The notes under the pieces are model-generated. The model searched no databases, had not been told where the DNA came from, and worked only from the letters and a program-made list of their open reading frames with translations. A DNA stretch of 64,000 bases from Tritrichomonas musculus (taxonomy: Eukaryota > Parabasalia > Tritrichomonadida > Tritrichomonadidae): assembly GCA_039105265.1 (NCBI GenBank), contig JAPFFF010000031.1, positions 186,001-250,000 on the forward strand. The letters are read 5' to 3'. Shown piece by piece: positions 1 through 9,756 of the stretch (the first letter of the stretch is position 1; each line of letters starts with the position of its first letter). The translations under genes were made by a program, and so were the position numbers.

Positions 1-336
1 TCAACATTTCCCACAATTATTTTATTTTCTCTCATCATTATCTTCCTAGTCACCAATTGCTCTTTCTGTCACAAAGGGCAAAGAAGCCATGATGAAATTA
101 ATTCACCTTACGAAAATTTCAACAGTGATTCACAAAATTATATTTCCGATAACGCTGCATTCAAAAATCCAGAACCAGCTCATCCATCACAGATTCCTAA
201 GGACCAAGATTTTGCGGAATTCCCTTCAATTACATCACAAATAGAGACAGTTTCTATAAATAGCTCATCTACAACCCCTAACGAACAAGGCGAAAGATTA
301 CAAGCATCTGTTCTTGTGTATCCTCCAAAAGAGTGA
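1..336 (+). CDS. C-terminal end of a single-pass membrane protein (5' end outside window)
   Basis: Frame 1 is open from the first base to a TGA at 334-336, giving 111 residues. The first ~20 residues are strongly hydrophobic (TFPTIILFSLIIIFLVTN), followed by Cys-Ser-Phe-Cys-His-Lys-Gly, which reads as a membrane segment with a basic stop-transfer edge. The remaining ~85 residues are polar, rich in Ser, Asn and Pro, with a tyrosine motif (SPYENF) of the kind used in endocytic sorting. A terminal membrane span plus short cytoplasmic tail is the usual end of trichomonad surface proteins. The ectodomain is not in the window, so the family cannot be named. It converges on the next gene. Confidence 0.6.
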   Translation, partial: STFPTIILFSLIIIFLVTNCSFCHKGQRSHDEINSPYENFNSDSQNYISDNAAFKNPEPAHPSQIPKDQDFAEFPSITSQIETVSINSSSTTPNEQGERLQASVLVYPPKE

Positions 337-592
337 AATACAGTTTTTATGATTTCATTTTTTATCTTACATTTCTTTTTTACCTGTTTTTTAAGCAATA
401 ATATATGCATTGCCTTCTTTTTTTATTTGTTATTAAATAATATATTCCGAATTATTAATGCTATTTTTAATAATCAATATCAATTAAAAAGCGTTTTAAA
501 TCAATACTTTCCCCCTAGATTTTTTGGGCACGGCTTATTTCATAATGGCTTATCATTAAAGAAAGCAAATAAAAATTTGCAAAAAATATAAT

Positions 593-3500
593 CTACAGAT
601 CATTTCTATCATCAATGACAAATTTTGAATTAATGCATGAATTAATCGAGCGCATCATTACATTCTGCGCTATTTTTGAAGAGGCATAATCACATAATAA
701 CTTCATTTTCTTTCCAAAAGCACTTTTATGGTTAATTCTTGACCTAATATCATTAATCACATAAGAAAGATTACTTTTTTGCTGGCTGTTAGGAATTATA
801 AATGTAAATAAATCATCAATAATGCTTTTAAAATTGATTGGCTTAGTTTGGTCATAATAATAGAAACTGAGAATATTGAACAATGAAGGAATCATTAATT
901 CAACTTGCTGACCAGATATCAACGAATTTTGCGATAATTTTATAAACTTTTCATCAGTTTCATGACTATTTAATGCAGATTTACTGCTTTTTCTAGACTT
1001 TATATTTTGACTTGAGTTTAAATTAACAGATTCATCATTATTGGAATCAGTATTCGTCTGAATTAATGATGATTGAGACGATAAATCCCGATTAACAAAT
1101 TTCCTTCTTAAATTGATATGATATACTAACGACAAACGTGCCTTTTCATATATTTTATTTCTTAAATCATTGATATCAATACTTTCATTTGAGCGAAAGG
1201 CAATATCGACTTTATTTTTGACTTTAAAAACTAGTCCAAGCACAATTAATGATAAAAATTCAATAGGGGTTTTGGGATTCTTTAATGCTTCATCTATCAT
1301 TGATAATATCCAGAATTTCTCTTTCATTTTTGTATATGTTTTGGTACTAACATATAAACTATCATTCTCTGTATCAAGGAGAAGCGAAGCGATCATCCGG
1401 AATTCCTTAACAGAAATTATATTTAGAAGGTTTTTTCCTTTTTTTTGTGCTGATTTAAATTGATGAAAGACATAACTTGTTGATTTGTTTGGCAACAAAA
1501 TAGAAAAATGATAATTGCTACTTATTACGTTTGAAATTCTCAAAAGTGATTCCAAACATTGAAGTGGATATAATTTGAAAAAATAAAAGTGAATTTTGAT
1601 TATATCATAGTCATTAAATAAAGTGGAAATTCTTAATGACCATTTGACATATTGATCATTATATTTATCACTTGAAATATTGTTATGATCAGATGATAAA
1701 AATGAAGGTGGATTTGAAAATGATTTGCTCTTATGATCAACACTTTGTGAAACAATAGGTGCATTTTTTAAGTCATCTTTAGACTCGCTCTTGTTGAAAG
1801 CAAATTTTGGAACTACTTCTGGAATTGACAAGAAAAAGAAAAACTTTAATGAAAACAGATCATTAAATTCATTAATTTTCAACTCTCTGTGATGACCAAA
1901 AAAGTGAAAAATAATTTCTTTGTTTTTTTTGGTAACTGAGCAAATTTTTTTCTTTGACCAAAAGCAGTCATTCCACTTAGATAACAGTTTAGCTAAGACT
2001 ATCAATGAATTTTGAGTGGAAGCGGTTATCAATGAATCAAATATTTCAATAATTTTATAATCGTTTTTATCATTATTGCTTTCTAAATCCATGAAAATAA
2101 AATCAGAAATGAATGGAAGAATCGTTACACATTCTTTATCACATCTTTCTAGAATTTGGGGTAATAATGATATAAATATTTTAGGATTCAATCCAGCAAA
2201 ATCTTTTATCATTTTCTTATTTTCACATTCGCATATCAATTTTTCTGTGTTAATAGGTATTTTCATTGTTAGAACTGAAAACTCTTTGGCAAATTGTTCG
2301 TTTGTGTTCTTTAAAATGGCTTGAATTGCTTCATACGTTTTATATTTCCCTCGAGTCAACAATAAATCTTTGTTTGGAACAAATGGCTTCCATATTTCTT
2401 TTGTTAGTAGTTTTGTTAAGTTATTGTTTGATAGATTTCCAGTTTCAACGTATTTTCTCACATACTCACTTGTAGTTTGTATAAAATTTAAAATCTTCAT
2501 ATATTTAGCTTTTTCTTCTACCATTTCGTAAAGCTCAGTTGAATCAAATGAATCAAATAAGATTGAATAAGCTAAAAATATCTCAACACCAGGTTTTTCG
2601 AAGCTGTATGAAATTATTTTATCTATACAACCAGTATTACTGGGCTGATCGTTTATATTACCATTCACTTTTTCTTGTTGGAGAATTTCACACAAATGAA
2701 CCAATGCTTTTTCTCTTATACGATTAGACTTGTCATTTAAGAATACATATAAAGCATTATCATCAAGCAATACACCATAACTATTTATTTTATCATCATT
2801 TTTTAAATTATGGGTTATTTCAGCCTTTTGCAATTTCCAAATTATATCTAAGCCTGCAAATCTAACTCCTTCATTTGGATCACAATGAACACTTTTTATT
2901 ACATTCATTGCATTATCAAAGAATATACGATTTTGACTTGCAAGTAAGTCAGCTGCTATTTGAATAATAACGAGTCTAATTTTTGGGCACTTGTCAACAT
3001 TCCTAGAAAGAACAAATTTAACTGATTTGATATCTTCAGAATTATCATTTTCCTCGTCTAACACGTTAGATAGCATTGAAATTTCTTGCTTATTATAATC
3101 AAATAATTCTTTTATTAAAGTGAAAGCAGACATCCTTTGCGTATCATCTTCATTTAATAGTTCTTGATATAGTAATTGAACAATGAACCCAAATGACATT
3201 TTTAATATTTTTGTTGCTTTAACAAAGGCTATCATAAAATCATTGTAGTTTAAATATTGCTGAAAAGAAAAAACAATACTCATTTGCTGATTTTGAGAAA
3301 GCAAAGGAAGAATTTTCTGTACAATTAAGCATGAATTAAAATTAACTGAAAATAATCTTGCTACTTCTGGCAAAATTAAGTTTGAAGTTGATGCATTTAT
3401 TAAATCTGCTGTAAATTTGATAGCATTTTGGAAATTTGAATCATAACGATCATTAGGAATTGAAACTACTTTAATTTGAATCATACTCTCAATTATTTCT

Positions 3501-3922
3501 AATGAAACTTCCCTGTTTGAAATAAGTAAATAAGAATCTGTTTTGATCAAAACATCAATAATACTTTGGATGATAGTATATTCTGTGCTACCTTCTTGGC
3601 AATTTGATGATATTACTGTACTAAATAGTTGAAATACGGCATCTAATTCTCCAGTTGTTGATAATGGGATATTTGGTGCAAAAACAAATAAAGCATCTGA
3701 AAAGCATGATGCCAAATACAAACGTACAATGAATGTTGGACAATAAATTAAGTCTGTTTCTTCTAAAATTTTTTGAAAAATTTGCTTGACATCATTAATT
3801 TTAATTGAGCCATTAGATATTTTTTCACGCAACTCCTTTTTAAAAGACTTTAACAAACGAACTGATTCGATTCTTGTCGTGCTTTTTTTGGAAAGTTTGG
3901 TTATTATGTTAACTACATTCAT
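593..3922 (-). CDS. PDS5-like cohesin-associated HEAT-repeat protein
   Basis: The 1109-residue protein is helical throughout and looks like a HEAT/ARM solenoid. An N-terminal stretch (residues ~65-90, LYLASCFSDALFVFAPNIP) resembles the conserved PDS5 segment in which a cytoplasmic-looking helix is followed by a Phe/Ile-x-Tyr/Phe-Ala-Pro motif. A middle part (FFDNAMNVIKSVHCDPNEGVR and onward) fits repeated helical pairs of the type seen around the PDS5 'VR-x-EA' repeats. Length is close to the usual 1100-1450. PDS5 binds the cohesin ring and controls its loading and release on chromatin. The C-terminus is Ser/Asn-rich with a basic stretch (KSRKSSKS), consistent with a nuclear protein. The start ATG lies at 3920-3922. 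The call rests on motif memory; another HEAT protein is possible. Confidence 0.5.
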   Translation of the reverse strand: MNVVNIITKLSKKSTTRIESVRLLKSFKKELREKISNGSIKINDVKQIFQKILEETDLIYCPTFIVRLYLASCFSDALFVFAPNIPLSTTGELDAVFQLFSTVISSNCQEGSTEYTIIQSIIDVLIKTDSYLLISNREVSLEIIESMIQIKVVSIPNDRYDSNFQNAIKFTADLINASTSNLILPEVARLFSVNFNSCLIVQKILPLLSQNQQMSIVFSFQQYLNYNDFMIAFVKATKILKMSFGFIVQLLYQELLNEDDTQRMSAFTLIKELFDYNKQEISMLSNVLDEENDNSEDIKSVKFVLSRNVDKCPKIRLVIIQIAADLLASQNRIFFDNAMNVIKSVHCDPNEGVRFAGLDIIWKLQKAEITHNLKNDDKINSYGVLLDDNALYVFLNDKSNRIREKALVHLCEILQQEKVNGNINDQPSNTGCIDKIISYSFEKPGVEIFLAYSILFDSFDSTELYEMVEEKAKYMKILNFIQTTSEYVRKYVETGNLSNNNLTKLLTKEIWKPFVPNKDLLLTRGKYKTYEAIQAILKNTNEQFAKEFSVLTMKIPINTEKLICECENKKMIKDFAGLNPKIFISLLPQILERCDKECVTILPFISDFIFMDLESNNDKNDYKIIEIFDSLITASTQNSLIVLAKLLSKWNDCFWSKKKICSVTKKNKEIIFHFFGHHRELKINEFNDLFSLKFFFFLSIPEVVPKFAFNKSESKDDLKNAPIVSQSVDHKSKSFSNPPSFLSSDHNNISSDKYNDQYVKWSLRISTLFNDYDIIKIHFYFFKLYPLQCLESLLRISNVISSNYHFSILLPNKSTSYVFHQFKSAQKKGKNLLNIISVKEFRMIASLLLDTENDSLYVSTKTYTKMKEKFWILSMIDEALKNPKTPIEFLSLIVLGLVFKVKNKVDIAFRSNESIDINDLRNKIYEKARLSLVYHINLRRKFVNRDLSSQSSLIQTNTDSNNDESVNLNSSQNIKSRKSSKSALNSHETDEKFIKLSQNSLISGQQVELMIPSLFNILSFYYYDQTKPINFKSIIDDLFTFIIPNSQQKSNLSYVINDIRSRINHKSAFGKKMKLLCDYASSKIAQNVMMRSINSCINSKFVIDDRNDL

Positions 3923-4256
3923 ATATTTTTATTTTTTCATTTTTTGATGTGATTAACAAATTTGAAAAGGTCAAGTCAATCAAACAAATTATATTTTTTT
4001 TTTTTAAAAACTAAAAATCAAAGGAAAGCATATCCTGTGAGATTTATTTTTCATTCATCACTAAGCTTTATGCTGATTTTAAAATATATATTTAATTTAT
4101 CTTTTTTTATTATCCCTCACTAAAATGGCAAATAAAAAAGAGGACAGCAATGCTGTCACAGCATTTACAAACAAGCAAATATAATATAGATGCTAATTTT
4201 ATAAAATTGTTCAAAAAAACATATATAAATAATAAAAAGTAATTAAAGGAAGCTTA
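3923..4256. other. intergenic, AT-rich, with one micro-ORF
   Basis: This 334-bp spacer separates two genes on the minus strand. It is mostly A/T runs. The only structured part is 4110-4190, where an initiator-like TCACT sits just before a 19-codon ORF (separate entry) that also contains a 6-bp perfect hairpin (GACAGC-AAT-GCTGTC). Confidence 0.5.
4125..4184 (+). CDS. possible 19-residue micro-ORF
   Basis: ATG at 4125 opens a short frame ending in TAA at 4182-4184 (product begins MANKKEDSNAV). Nine bases upstream is TCACT, which fits the parabasalid initiator TCA-Y-W, and such initiators normally lie within about 20 nt of the start codon. The product is hydrophilic with no recognisable domain. 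It is transcribed away from the PDS5-like gene. It could be a chance ORF, a 5' remnant of a lost gene or a real micropeptide; nothing else supports it. Confidence 0.2.
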   Translation: MANKKEDSNAVTAFTNKQI

Positions 4257-5231
4257 TTAATGCTTCTTGTGCTTACTCTTATTTTTCTTATTCTTTTGGC
4301 TTTTGCCTTTATCATTATCGATTTTACCAAAATCAAGAATCTGTTGTAATCCTCCTTGTGCTTGCTCTAGTTGCTTTAACATCTGTCTATCTTTTTTGGA
4401 CATTGGAATACGCTGCATTGTCTCCTCTTCGATTTCTTCGATTTCTTTCATTCTTTTCATAAATTGCGCAATTTTTTTGTTTTGTTGGGAATGAGCATTA
4501 GCTCCAAAACTATTGTCTATTTCCAATGGAGTATCCTGAATTTGTGAAGCGACTTCATCCATAAGAACGGATTGCTTTGAACGTGCTTTTATTGATCGAG
4601 CATATTTTGACTCTTTGCTTAGATCTTCTTGTTCTTTTGGATAAAGTGTTGATGTCACTTCAGGCGGCCTGTATTGAGCTTCAACCATTTGCTTATTCTC
4701 CTCATTGGGAATGTAATTTGAATTATCATTTTTATTATTTATTGCTTGCATCATTGATGACGGATTGGCTCTCATACTAAGCGTAGAGTTCTTTTCAATT
4801 TCTGCATATTTTTGCAATTGATATTTCATTTGATTTTCTAAAGGTTTGATTTTTTCAATAACACATCTATTTGAAACTAGAGAATCAACAGCACCATTAA
4901 CAGGAGATCCTGATGTTCGTGCTACTGCAAGCTGAGCAATATTCTCCAAGTATTCAGCAAAACAATGATTGCGAACTTGAAGGAGTGACACTCCGTCTAT
5001 AGAATTCGATGTACCTTCAATTTTTGTAATTACCTTTTGACATGTTTCATGAACTTCTTCAAGACTTCTTTTGAGATTTCGAAGATGAGAAAGATAATCA
5101 ACTCTTTGCTTTGATGCAATTGATTCATAATCAACTGTATCTATATGAGTTGGTATTTCTTCAGTTTTGGCTTGCTCATCTGGCTCATCTTTTAAGGCAA
5201 CTCCTTCGAAAAGTTGAAAATTTTCCTCCAT
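4257..5231 (-). CDS. neuroguidin/Lcp5-like (Sas10/C1D family) ribosome-biogenesis protein
   Basis: The first ATG in frame gives 324 residues; the frame extends 12 codons further upstream but only from a TTG. The N-terminal third holds a Sas10/C1D-type helical domain: GVSLLQVRNHCFAEYLENIA followed by a conserved Glu-Lys-Ile-Lys-Pro-Leu-Glu-Asn-Gln core (EKIKPLENQMKYQLQKY). The middle has YRPPEVTSTLYP, matching the 'YRPPKI.P..Y' box of neuroguidin. The C-terminus is a coiled coil (MKRMKEIEEIEEE) ending in a very basic tail (KSQKNKKNKSKHKKH) typical of nucleolar proteins. In other eukaryotes neuroguidin/Lcp5 acts in the small-subunit processome for 18S rRNA maturation. The length fits the family. 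Confidence 0.78.
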   Translation of the reverse strand: MEENFQLFEGVALKDEPDEQAKTEEIPTHIDTVDYESIASKQRVDYLSHLRNLKRSLEEVHETCQKVITKIEGTSNSIDGVSLLQVRNHCFAEYLENIAQLAVARTSGSPVNGAVDSLVSNRCVIEKIKPLENQMKYQLQKYAEIEKNSTLSMRANPSSMMQAINNKNDNSNYIPNEENKQMVEAQYRPPEVTSTLYPKEQEDLSKESKYARSIKARSKQSVLMDEVASQIQDTPLEIDNSFGANAHSQQNKKIAQFMKRMKEIEEIEEETMQRIPMSKKDRQMLKQLEQAQGGLQQILDFGKIDNDKGKSQKNKKNKSKHKKH

Positions 5232-5696
5232 CAAGATTTGGTCATTAAAATTTTCTTTTAAATTCAAAATGATCGTTAGTATATGAATTTTTTCAGAAAT
5301 ATAAAAAACATTTCTTATGTACTATATTTCATTATATACAGCATATTTGTGAAAATTTATAATGAAATTAATTTAAAAATAAATCATATAATATTTTTTT
5401 TTTTTATATAATTTAAAATTGGACCATTTGAGTTTTGATACCTTTATTATCACAAATTTCATAAAGATGAATATAGAAACTTATTTTTTGTAATATATGG
5501 CTATATTATTTCCTGACATGACTGGTTTACTTTGAATACATAAATTATATTATCAACTTTTTTTCCCTTTCATTCTTGTTAAATCAACAAGATTTCATTA
5601 CACTATGACGTATCCACTGATCAAAAATTAATTAATTATGATCAGTAAATATCCACTGATCAATAATTAATTATTAACGTATGGAAATTGAAATTA
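5232..5696. other. divergent intergenic region
   Basis: This 465-bp region lies between two divergently transcribed genes. It is AT-rich, with a T12 run near 5395. Its only internal structure is the direct repeat at 5611-5676, listed separately. No convincing TCA-Y-W initiator is seen next to either start codon. Confidence 0.5.
5611..5676. repeat. two direct repeats upstream of the coiled-coil gene
   Basis: TATCCACTGATCAA occurs at 5611-5624 and again at 5650-5663, 39 bp apart, each followed by an ATTAATTA tract. TGATCA palindromes sit in both. A third partial copy (GACGTATCCACC) overlaps the start codon region at 5699-5710. The position directly upstream of an ATG suggests a promoter element, but this could also be a simple tandem duplication. 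Confidence 0.4.
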
Positions 5697-6740
5697 ATGA
5701 CGTATCCACCAAAGGTAAGGAGCTCATTTAAAAGGCCAGCAGATATACCAAAACCTGTTAATCCAACATTACTCCCTATAACAAGGCCAAATCCATATCT
5801 CGATTATGAAAGTTTATCAAGATCAGACCAAATATTTTTCAATAAAATGGCAGATACATTTCTCGATACAGATTGCGTTTCTACTTTAAAAAGTGAAAAT
5901 TATTTTAAATTGATGTGCGTTTTGCACGAAAGAAGAAGAGTTTATTCACTTCATCATCAATCATTATTAGCAGATAAAATTGATGAGCTAATGAGAAGAC
6001 TATCTATATTATTTCTAGAAAGAAAATTATATAATTCAAAAGCAGAAATGGTTTCAGCTATTCAAATTCAAGTTGATATTGAAGAGAATCAATTAAAATC
6101 TCTTGAAACATCTCTTCAATCTAATTATGCAAATCTATTACATGATCGACAAACCGCCATTGATCATGTTACAATGGAATGCGAACAAAGACTTACCAAT
6201 TATGATCGTACAATCCCTGAAAAATTGCCTCCATCATACTGTAAATTGTCATCAGAATTATTAAATCTTAGGCAAGTCGAAAAAGGACTTATTGGAAGTC
6301 GTAGGTATCAAGAAGCCGACAAAATACATAAAGAATTTCTGAAAAAGCAGAAAATTGAACTTAAACAGCAGAGAGACAAATATTATAAATCATTTGAATT
6401 AGAAAGAAAAAGAATTGAAAGTCGAAATAAAAGAGCAATGAGCGCAATTGAAGTTCAATGGGAAAGAAAAGTTTCGAATTTCAAAGAAGAAATGGATAAG
6501 AAAATATATTCAAAGAAATTAGCCGTTGAAAATCTGAAAAGAAATTTAATCTCAGCAGAGTCTGAATATATAGGTGAAGATGATCCTATATTGCTTAAAG
6601 AAGAGCCCAAAACATTTCCAAAAGCGCTCCCCCTTGAAAGACCAGAAAATGTGAGGCAGACAACTTACAAAATTGCAAATAAATTAAGACTGTCAAATAG
6701 ACGACTTAATAGAGATCGATTGGACTGGAAACCCCAATAA
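5697..6740 (+). CDS. coiled-coil protein, unrecognised
   Basis: The first in-frame ATG at 5697 gives 347 residues; an upstream TTG at 5688 is unlikely to be used. The N-terminus is Pro-rich and basic (YPPKVRSSFKRPADIPKPV). Residues ~80-290 are predicted coiled coil rich in Glu, Lys, Arg and Gln, including long basic helices (KKQKIELKQQRDKYYKSF). The short C-terminal tail is basic (RLSNRRLNRDRLDWKPQ). The stop is followed directly by TAAATT, so a TAATAAA signal sits at the stop codon, as is usual in parabasalids. Coiled-coil proteins of this build are common in trichomonads and often belong to cytoskeletal structures, but no family is recognised. Confidence 0.7.
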   Translation: MTYPPKVRSSFKRPADIPKPVNPTLLPITRPNPYLDYESLSRSDQIFFNKMADTFLDTDCVSTLKSENYFKLMCVLHERRRVYSLHHQSLLADKIDELMRRLSILFLERKLYNSKAEMVSAIQIQVDIEENQLKSLETSLQSNYANLLHDRQTAIDHVTMECEQRLTNYDRTIPEKLPPSYCKLSSELLNLRQVEKGLIGSRRYQEADKIHKEFLKKQKIELKQQRDKYYKSFELERKRIESRNKRAMSAIEVQWERKVSNFKEEMDKKIYSKKLAVENLKRNLISAESEYIGEDDPILLKEEPKTFPKALPLERPENVRQTTYKIANKLRLSNRRLNRDRLDWKPQ

Positions 6741-6882
6741 TAAATTTTATCGTTAATATATTGCGGAAAAAAATCATATCAAAGTTGAAATCAACTAGAA
6801 ATTTGGGTGTGCTCTGATATCATATTATTATTTCTTTTTGTAATTAAAATCTTATTTATTCAATCATTTTATTTCATTTTTA

Positions 6883-8406
6883 TTAATTCCAAAGTATCAT
6901 ATCATGCGAATCTGCCGAAACAAGCTTATTCGGTCCAACTTTACAACAAATAACTGATTTATCATGCTTTTTCTTTAATACAGATACATTATCATTATCA
7001 TCATCATCAACAACAACTCCACCAGAAAGATCAAAAAGAATAATACTGCCATTCGTGGTTCCACAAACCAAAAAATGACTAAATTGGTCCGTAGATATAC
7101 ATGAAAATTTATTATCATGTGAAATAGAGGGATGCGTAAGCTTATTTATAATTTTCATATTAGGGATATCAATCTCATAAATACAATCACTACCTTTTTC
7201 AAGTGCGTAAAGTCTCTCATAATATACATCAGGCAACATCGTATCAATTTGAACTCTTTTTGATTTTTCAAAATGAATAAGTGAATTTACAATACAATTT
7301 TCTTGACTTTTGTCAATAATTTTGATGCCACCTTCATCATCGGCAATCATAAAAGTATTTAGATTGCCAAGATTGCATATTGAATTAACAGGATTTGGCA
7401 ACATTAAAGTTTTTAATAGCCTTCCTTGATCAACATCATAAATTTGAACTGATCTTTCTTTAGATGCTGTTAAAAGTTGATTTCTCGTAAGCCAGCAATT
7501 ATCTGTAATATTCTTTTGGTGACTATTTAAAGTGGAAATTAATCTGAGATCAATTGGATTATAAATATATGTTGAATCATTAGAACACGATAAAGCGATC
7601 GATGAACTTTCGGGTTCAAGATGAATAGCATTCGGTTCAGCTGGAAAATCAACTTTTGATATTTGCTTAGCATCAGTAAAATTATATTTTGCTAGAAAAC
7701 GACCTACGCCAGTAATATAAAATATGTCAGGATCATATGAGTCATCTAATAAACTTGTAAATTCTATTCCCGTGACTTTTGAACAATTGAATTTTTTTAA
7801 ATCGATTGATTTTTTCTTGGAAAATGTAGTATTGAATTTTAAATGAGATTTTTCATTTTCAATATTTTGTTTTTGAACCTCAATATCATTTTTAAGTTGA
7901 GTGATCATAGAATCTTTATTTTCAATATCTTTATGCTGCGATAAAAGCCGCTGATTTGCTTCTTTATATGAAACATTAGCATTTTCCAAAGATTTAGATA
8001 AATTTTCATGCAATGATTCTCTTTCAGCTATTTCATCAAGAAGTTTTTGGTGCCTTGAGCGTATTTCTTTTAAATCATTTTCCCTTTCTTGAATCTTAGC
8101 CTGCAATTCATCACAATATGATTGTATACTCTCGATTTTCTCTTCTTGCCTTTCTTTTTCATGGTGCATTTCAATTAATTCATCTATATCAGTATTATCA
8201 TTAGATATGTCAAAATCTGGATAAAGAGATTCCACCTTTTCAACATCTCCTTTCATTTTCTCGGTTTCGGTTCTCATTTCTTCAATTTTCTGAGATTGCT
8301 GATTATAATATTGAAATAAATCTTTTGCATCTTTTAATAAATTATCATCAGCTGAACTATTCTCGAGCTGATTCAACAATTCTAAGATATCATCTGAAGA
8401 TGACAT
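6883..8406 (-). CDS. ATG16-like coiled-coil plus WD40-propeller protein
   Basis: The ATG at 8404-8406 gives 507 residues; the frame reaches five codons upstream only through a TTG. Residues ~1-190 are a continuous coiled coil. Residues ~200-507 form about seven short WD40-like blades, ending DSHDMILWN. Blade content parallels ATG16L: a blade with SNDSTYIYNPIDLRLISTL, the next with LLTASKERSVQIYDVDQGR, and a last blade closed by SADSHDMILW. In other eukaryotes ATG16 scaffolds the ATG12-ATG5 conjugate that directs ATG8 lipidation on autophagosomes; the propeller recruits it to membranes. No clear ATG5-binding helix can be proven at the N-terminus. Other coiled-coil/WD40 proteins remain possible. 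An acidic insert (VVVDDDDNDNDN) lies before the last blade. Confidence 0.5.
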   Translation of the reverse strand: MSSSDDILELLNQLENSSADDNLLKDAKDLFQYYNQQSQKIEEMRTETEKMKGDVEKVESLYPDFDISNDNTDIDELIEMHHEKERQEEKIESIQSYCDELQAKIQERENDLKEIRSRHQKLLDEIAERESLHENLSKSLENANVSYKEANQRLLSQHKDIENKDSMITQLKNDIEVQKQNIENEKSHLKFNTTFSKKKSIDLKKFNCSKVTGIEFTSLLDDSYDPDIFYITGVGRFLAKYNFTDAKQISKVDFPAEPNAIHLEPESSSIALSCSNDSTYIYNPIDLRLISTLNSHQKNITDNCWLTRNQLLTASKERSVQIYDVDQGRLLKTLMLPNPVNSICNLGNLNTFMIADDEGGIKIIDKSQENCIVNSLIHFEKSKRVQIDTMLPDVYYERLYALEKGSDCIYEIDIPNMKIINKLTHPSISHDNKFSCISTDQFSHFLVCGTTNGSIILFDLSGGVVVDDDDNDNVSVLKKKHDKSVICCKVGPNKLVSADSHDMILWN

Positions 8407-8648
8407 TTGTATTAATAACAAATAGTATAGTTTAGATAATTTTCAAAACAAAATTTTAATAAGAAGTGAAACATTTATATCTCCATAAATATCTAAATTA
8501 AAAAGTTCATTTTCATAAATTTATAGTTATAAATACTAATTAAACATATTCTTATTTAATAATAAAATATGCTTAATTTGAACATTAAAAAATTTTATTT
8601 CATTACTTGCTAGTTGAAAAAAAATTGAAATAACAATTAAACTTCATA

Positions 8649-9756
8649 AAATAATGTTCATCTCTTACACAATTTTTTTGAATGTATTTAATTTAAAATT
8701 TTCTATGTGTTTTTTAAAAAAGTAGCTATCGGGAGATGAACATTTTTTTTTTCTCTGGAAGCATAAGTTCAGAATTTTTGAATTAAAAAAAATAAAAATA
8801 ATAGAAAAAGTTTATAATTATATCGTGTTTAAACTTTAGATAAATGGTGTAAACAAGCTTTGTTCGGTATTGATTATAAGCTTGCTTGACTCGGTTCCAA
8901 TGACCATTTGAATTTTGGCCATAACTTGGCACTTGTAGCTGATATCTAATAATCAAAAGATAAATTGGGTAAATGCTGTTCTGAATCTTCTGCAATTATC
9001 GATATCCTCGCTTTTAACTCCGGGTGCTATTTTATCTGTACGTCCAAGATTTGGGAAAACTGTTTTTCTCTCTACATATGTGTAATAAAAACTTTTTATA
9101 GTGGATTCCTATTGACCTGGCATTCGTGATGCAATAAATTTCCATTATTACCCGTATAATTTTACGAGATTTATAATTTTGGGTCTTCTTTATCGGACAA
9201 ACGATCCAAAGTTTTAAACTTTTTTCTTTTGGCCAATGTGAGAAAATAATATTAATTTGACTAAAAAATAATCGTTTCTCACATTTTCAAAAGTTTACGT
9301 TATTCAAAAATTAATAAACTATTTGAAAAAAACAATGTAAAAAAATTAATGAAAAAGAATATAAGGATTTAAATAATATTTTATTAAACCACTATTTTTA
9401 TTTAATTTGGTAATGGCTGAGGATAACCGTTTATTTTTTCCAATTTTTTATACTTATAAAATTATAACATCTTACCATTTGATATGAAATGAATATTATT
9501 TCATTAATATATATTTAATTTTTGTGAAATTCAATAAATATATGAAGATAAACATGTTTCAAATAACAAAACAATATATGATATAATATTCTCAAATATT
9601 TGAAAGAATTTATTCAAAATAATAAGATTCAATGAAATTAAAAATCCATAAAATTTCCTCTGAAAAAAAATTGATAATATTTTTTCAATTTTTTTGAGAA
9701 AATTTATTCAATTTATTCACTTTTTCATAGAATTGTGTAAGAGATGAACATTATTT
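8649..9756. mobile_element. decayed DNA transposon or MITE with 28-bp perfect inverted ends and TA duplication
   Basis: Positions 8647-8674 and 9731-9758 are exact reverse complements of each other over 28 bp (outer part TAAAATAATGTTCATC, inner part TCTTACACAATT). Both outermost dinucleotides are TA, so the ends fit a TA target duplication, as in Tc1/mariner elements. The 1108-bp interior has no intact ORF. A partial copy of the end motif (GAGATGAACAT) recurs at 8736-8746, and an 11-bp hairpin (AATGTGAGAAA / TTTCTCACATT) lies at 9235-9285. A PIF/Harbinger assignment (TAA duplication) does not fit the right end. Confidence 0.6.
8860..9238 (-). pseudogene. degenerate Myb-like DNA-binding protein gene
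   Basis: Read on the minus strand across two frames there is a recognisable Myb-repeat signature: DRLSDKEDPKL, then INLVKLYG, then WKFIASRMPGQ, then IKSFYYTYV. This fits the pattern acidic-Glu-Asp-x-x-Leu, Leu-Val-x-x-Tyr-Gly, Trp-x-x-Ile-Ala-x-x-Met-Pro-Gly of trichomonad Myb proteins. The signature is split by one frame change after DPKL and by three in-frame stops (two adjacent after LYG, one after PGQ), and no ATG-started frame covers it. It lies inside the inverted-repeat unit, so it was either carried by the transposon or captured by it. Confidence 0.5.

Noticed and set aside
180-410. 76-codon minus-strand ORF at the window start
   Set aside because: It is a shadow of the plus-strand membrane-protein tail (1-336), with no recognisable features.
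8783-8995. 70-codon minus-strand ORF MQKIQNSIYPIY
   Set aside because: It lies in the decayed transposon, largely in a frame other than that of the Myb-like segment.
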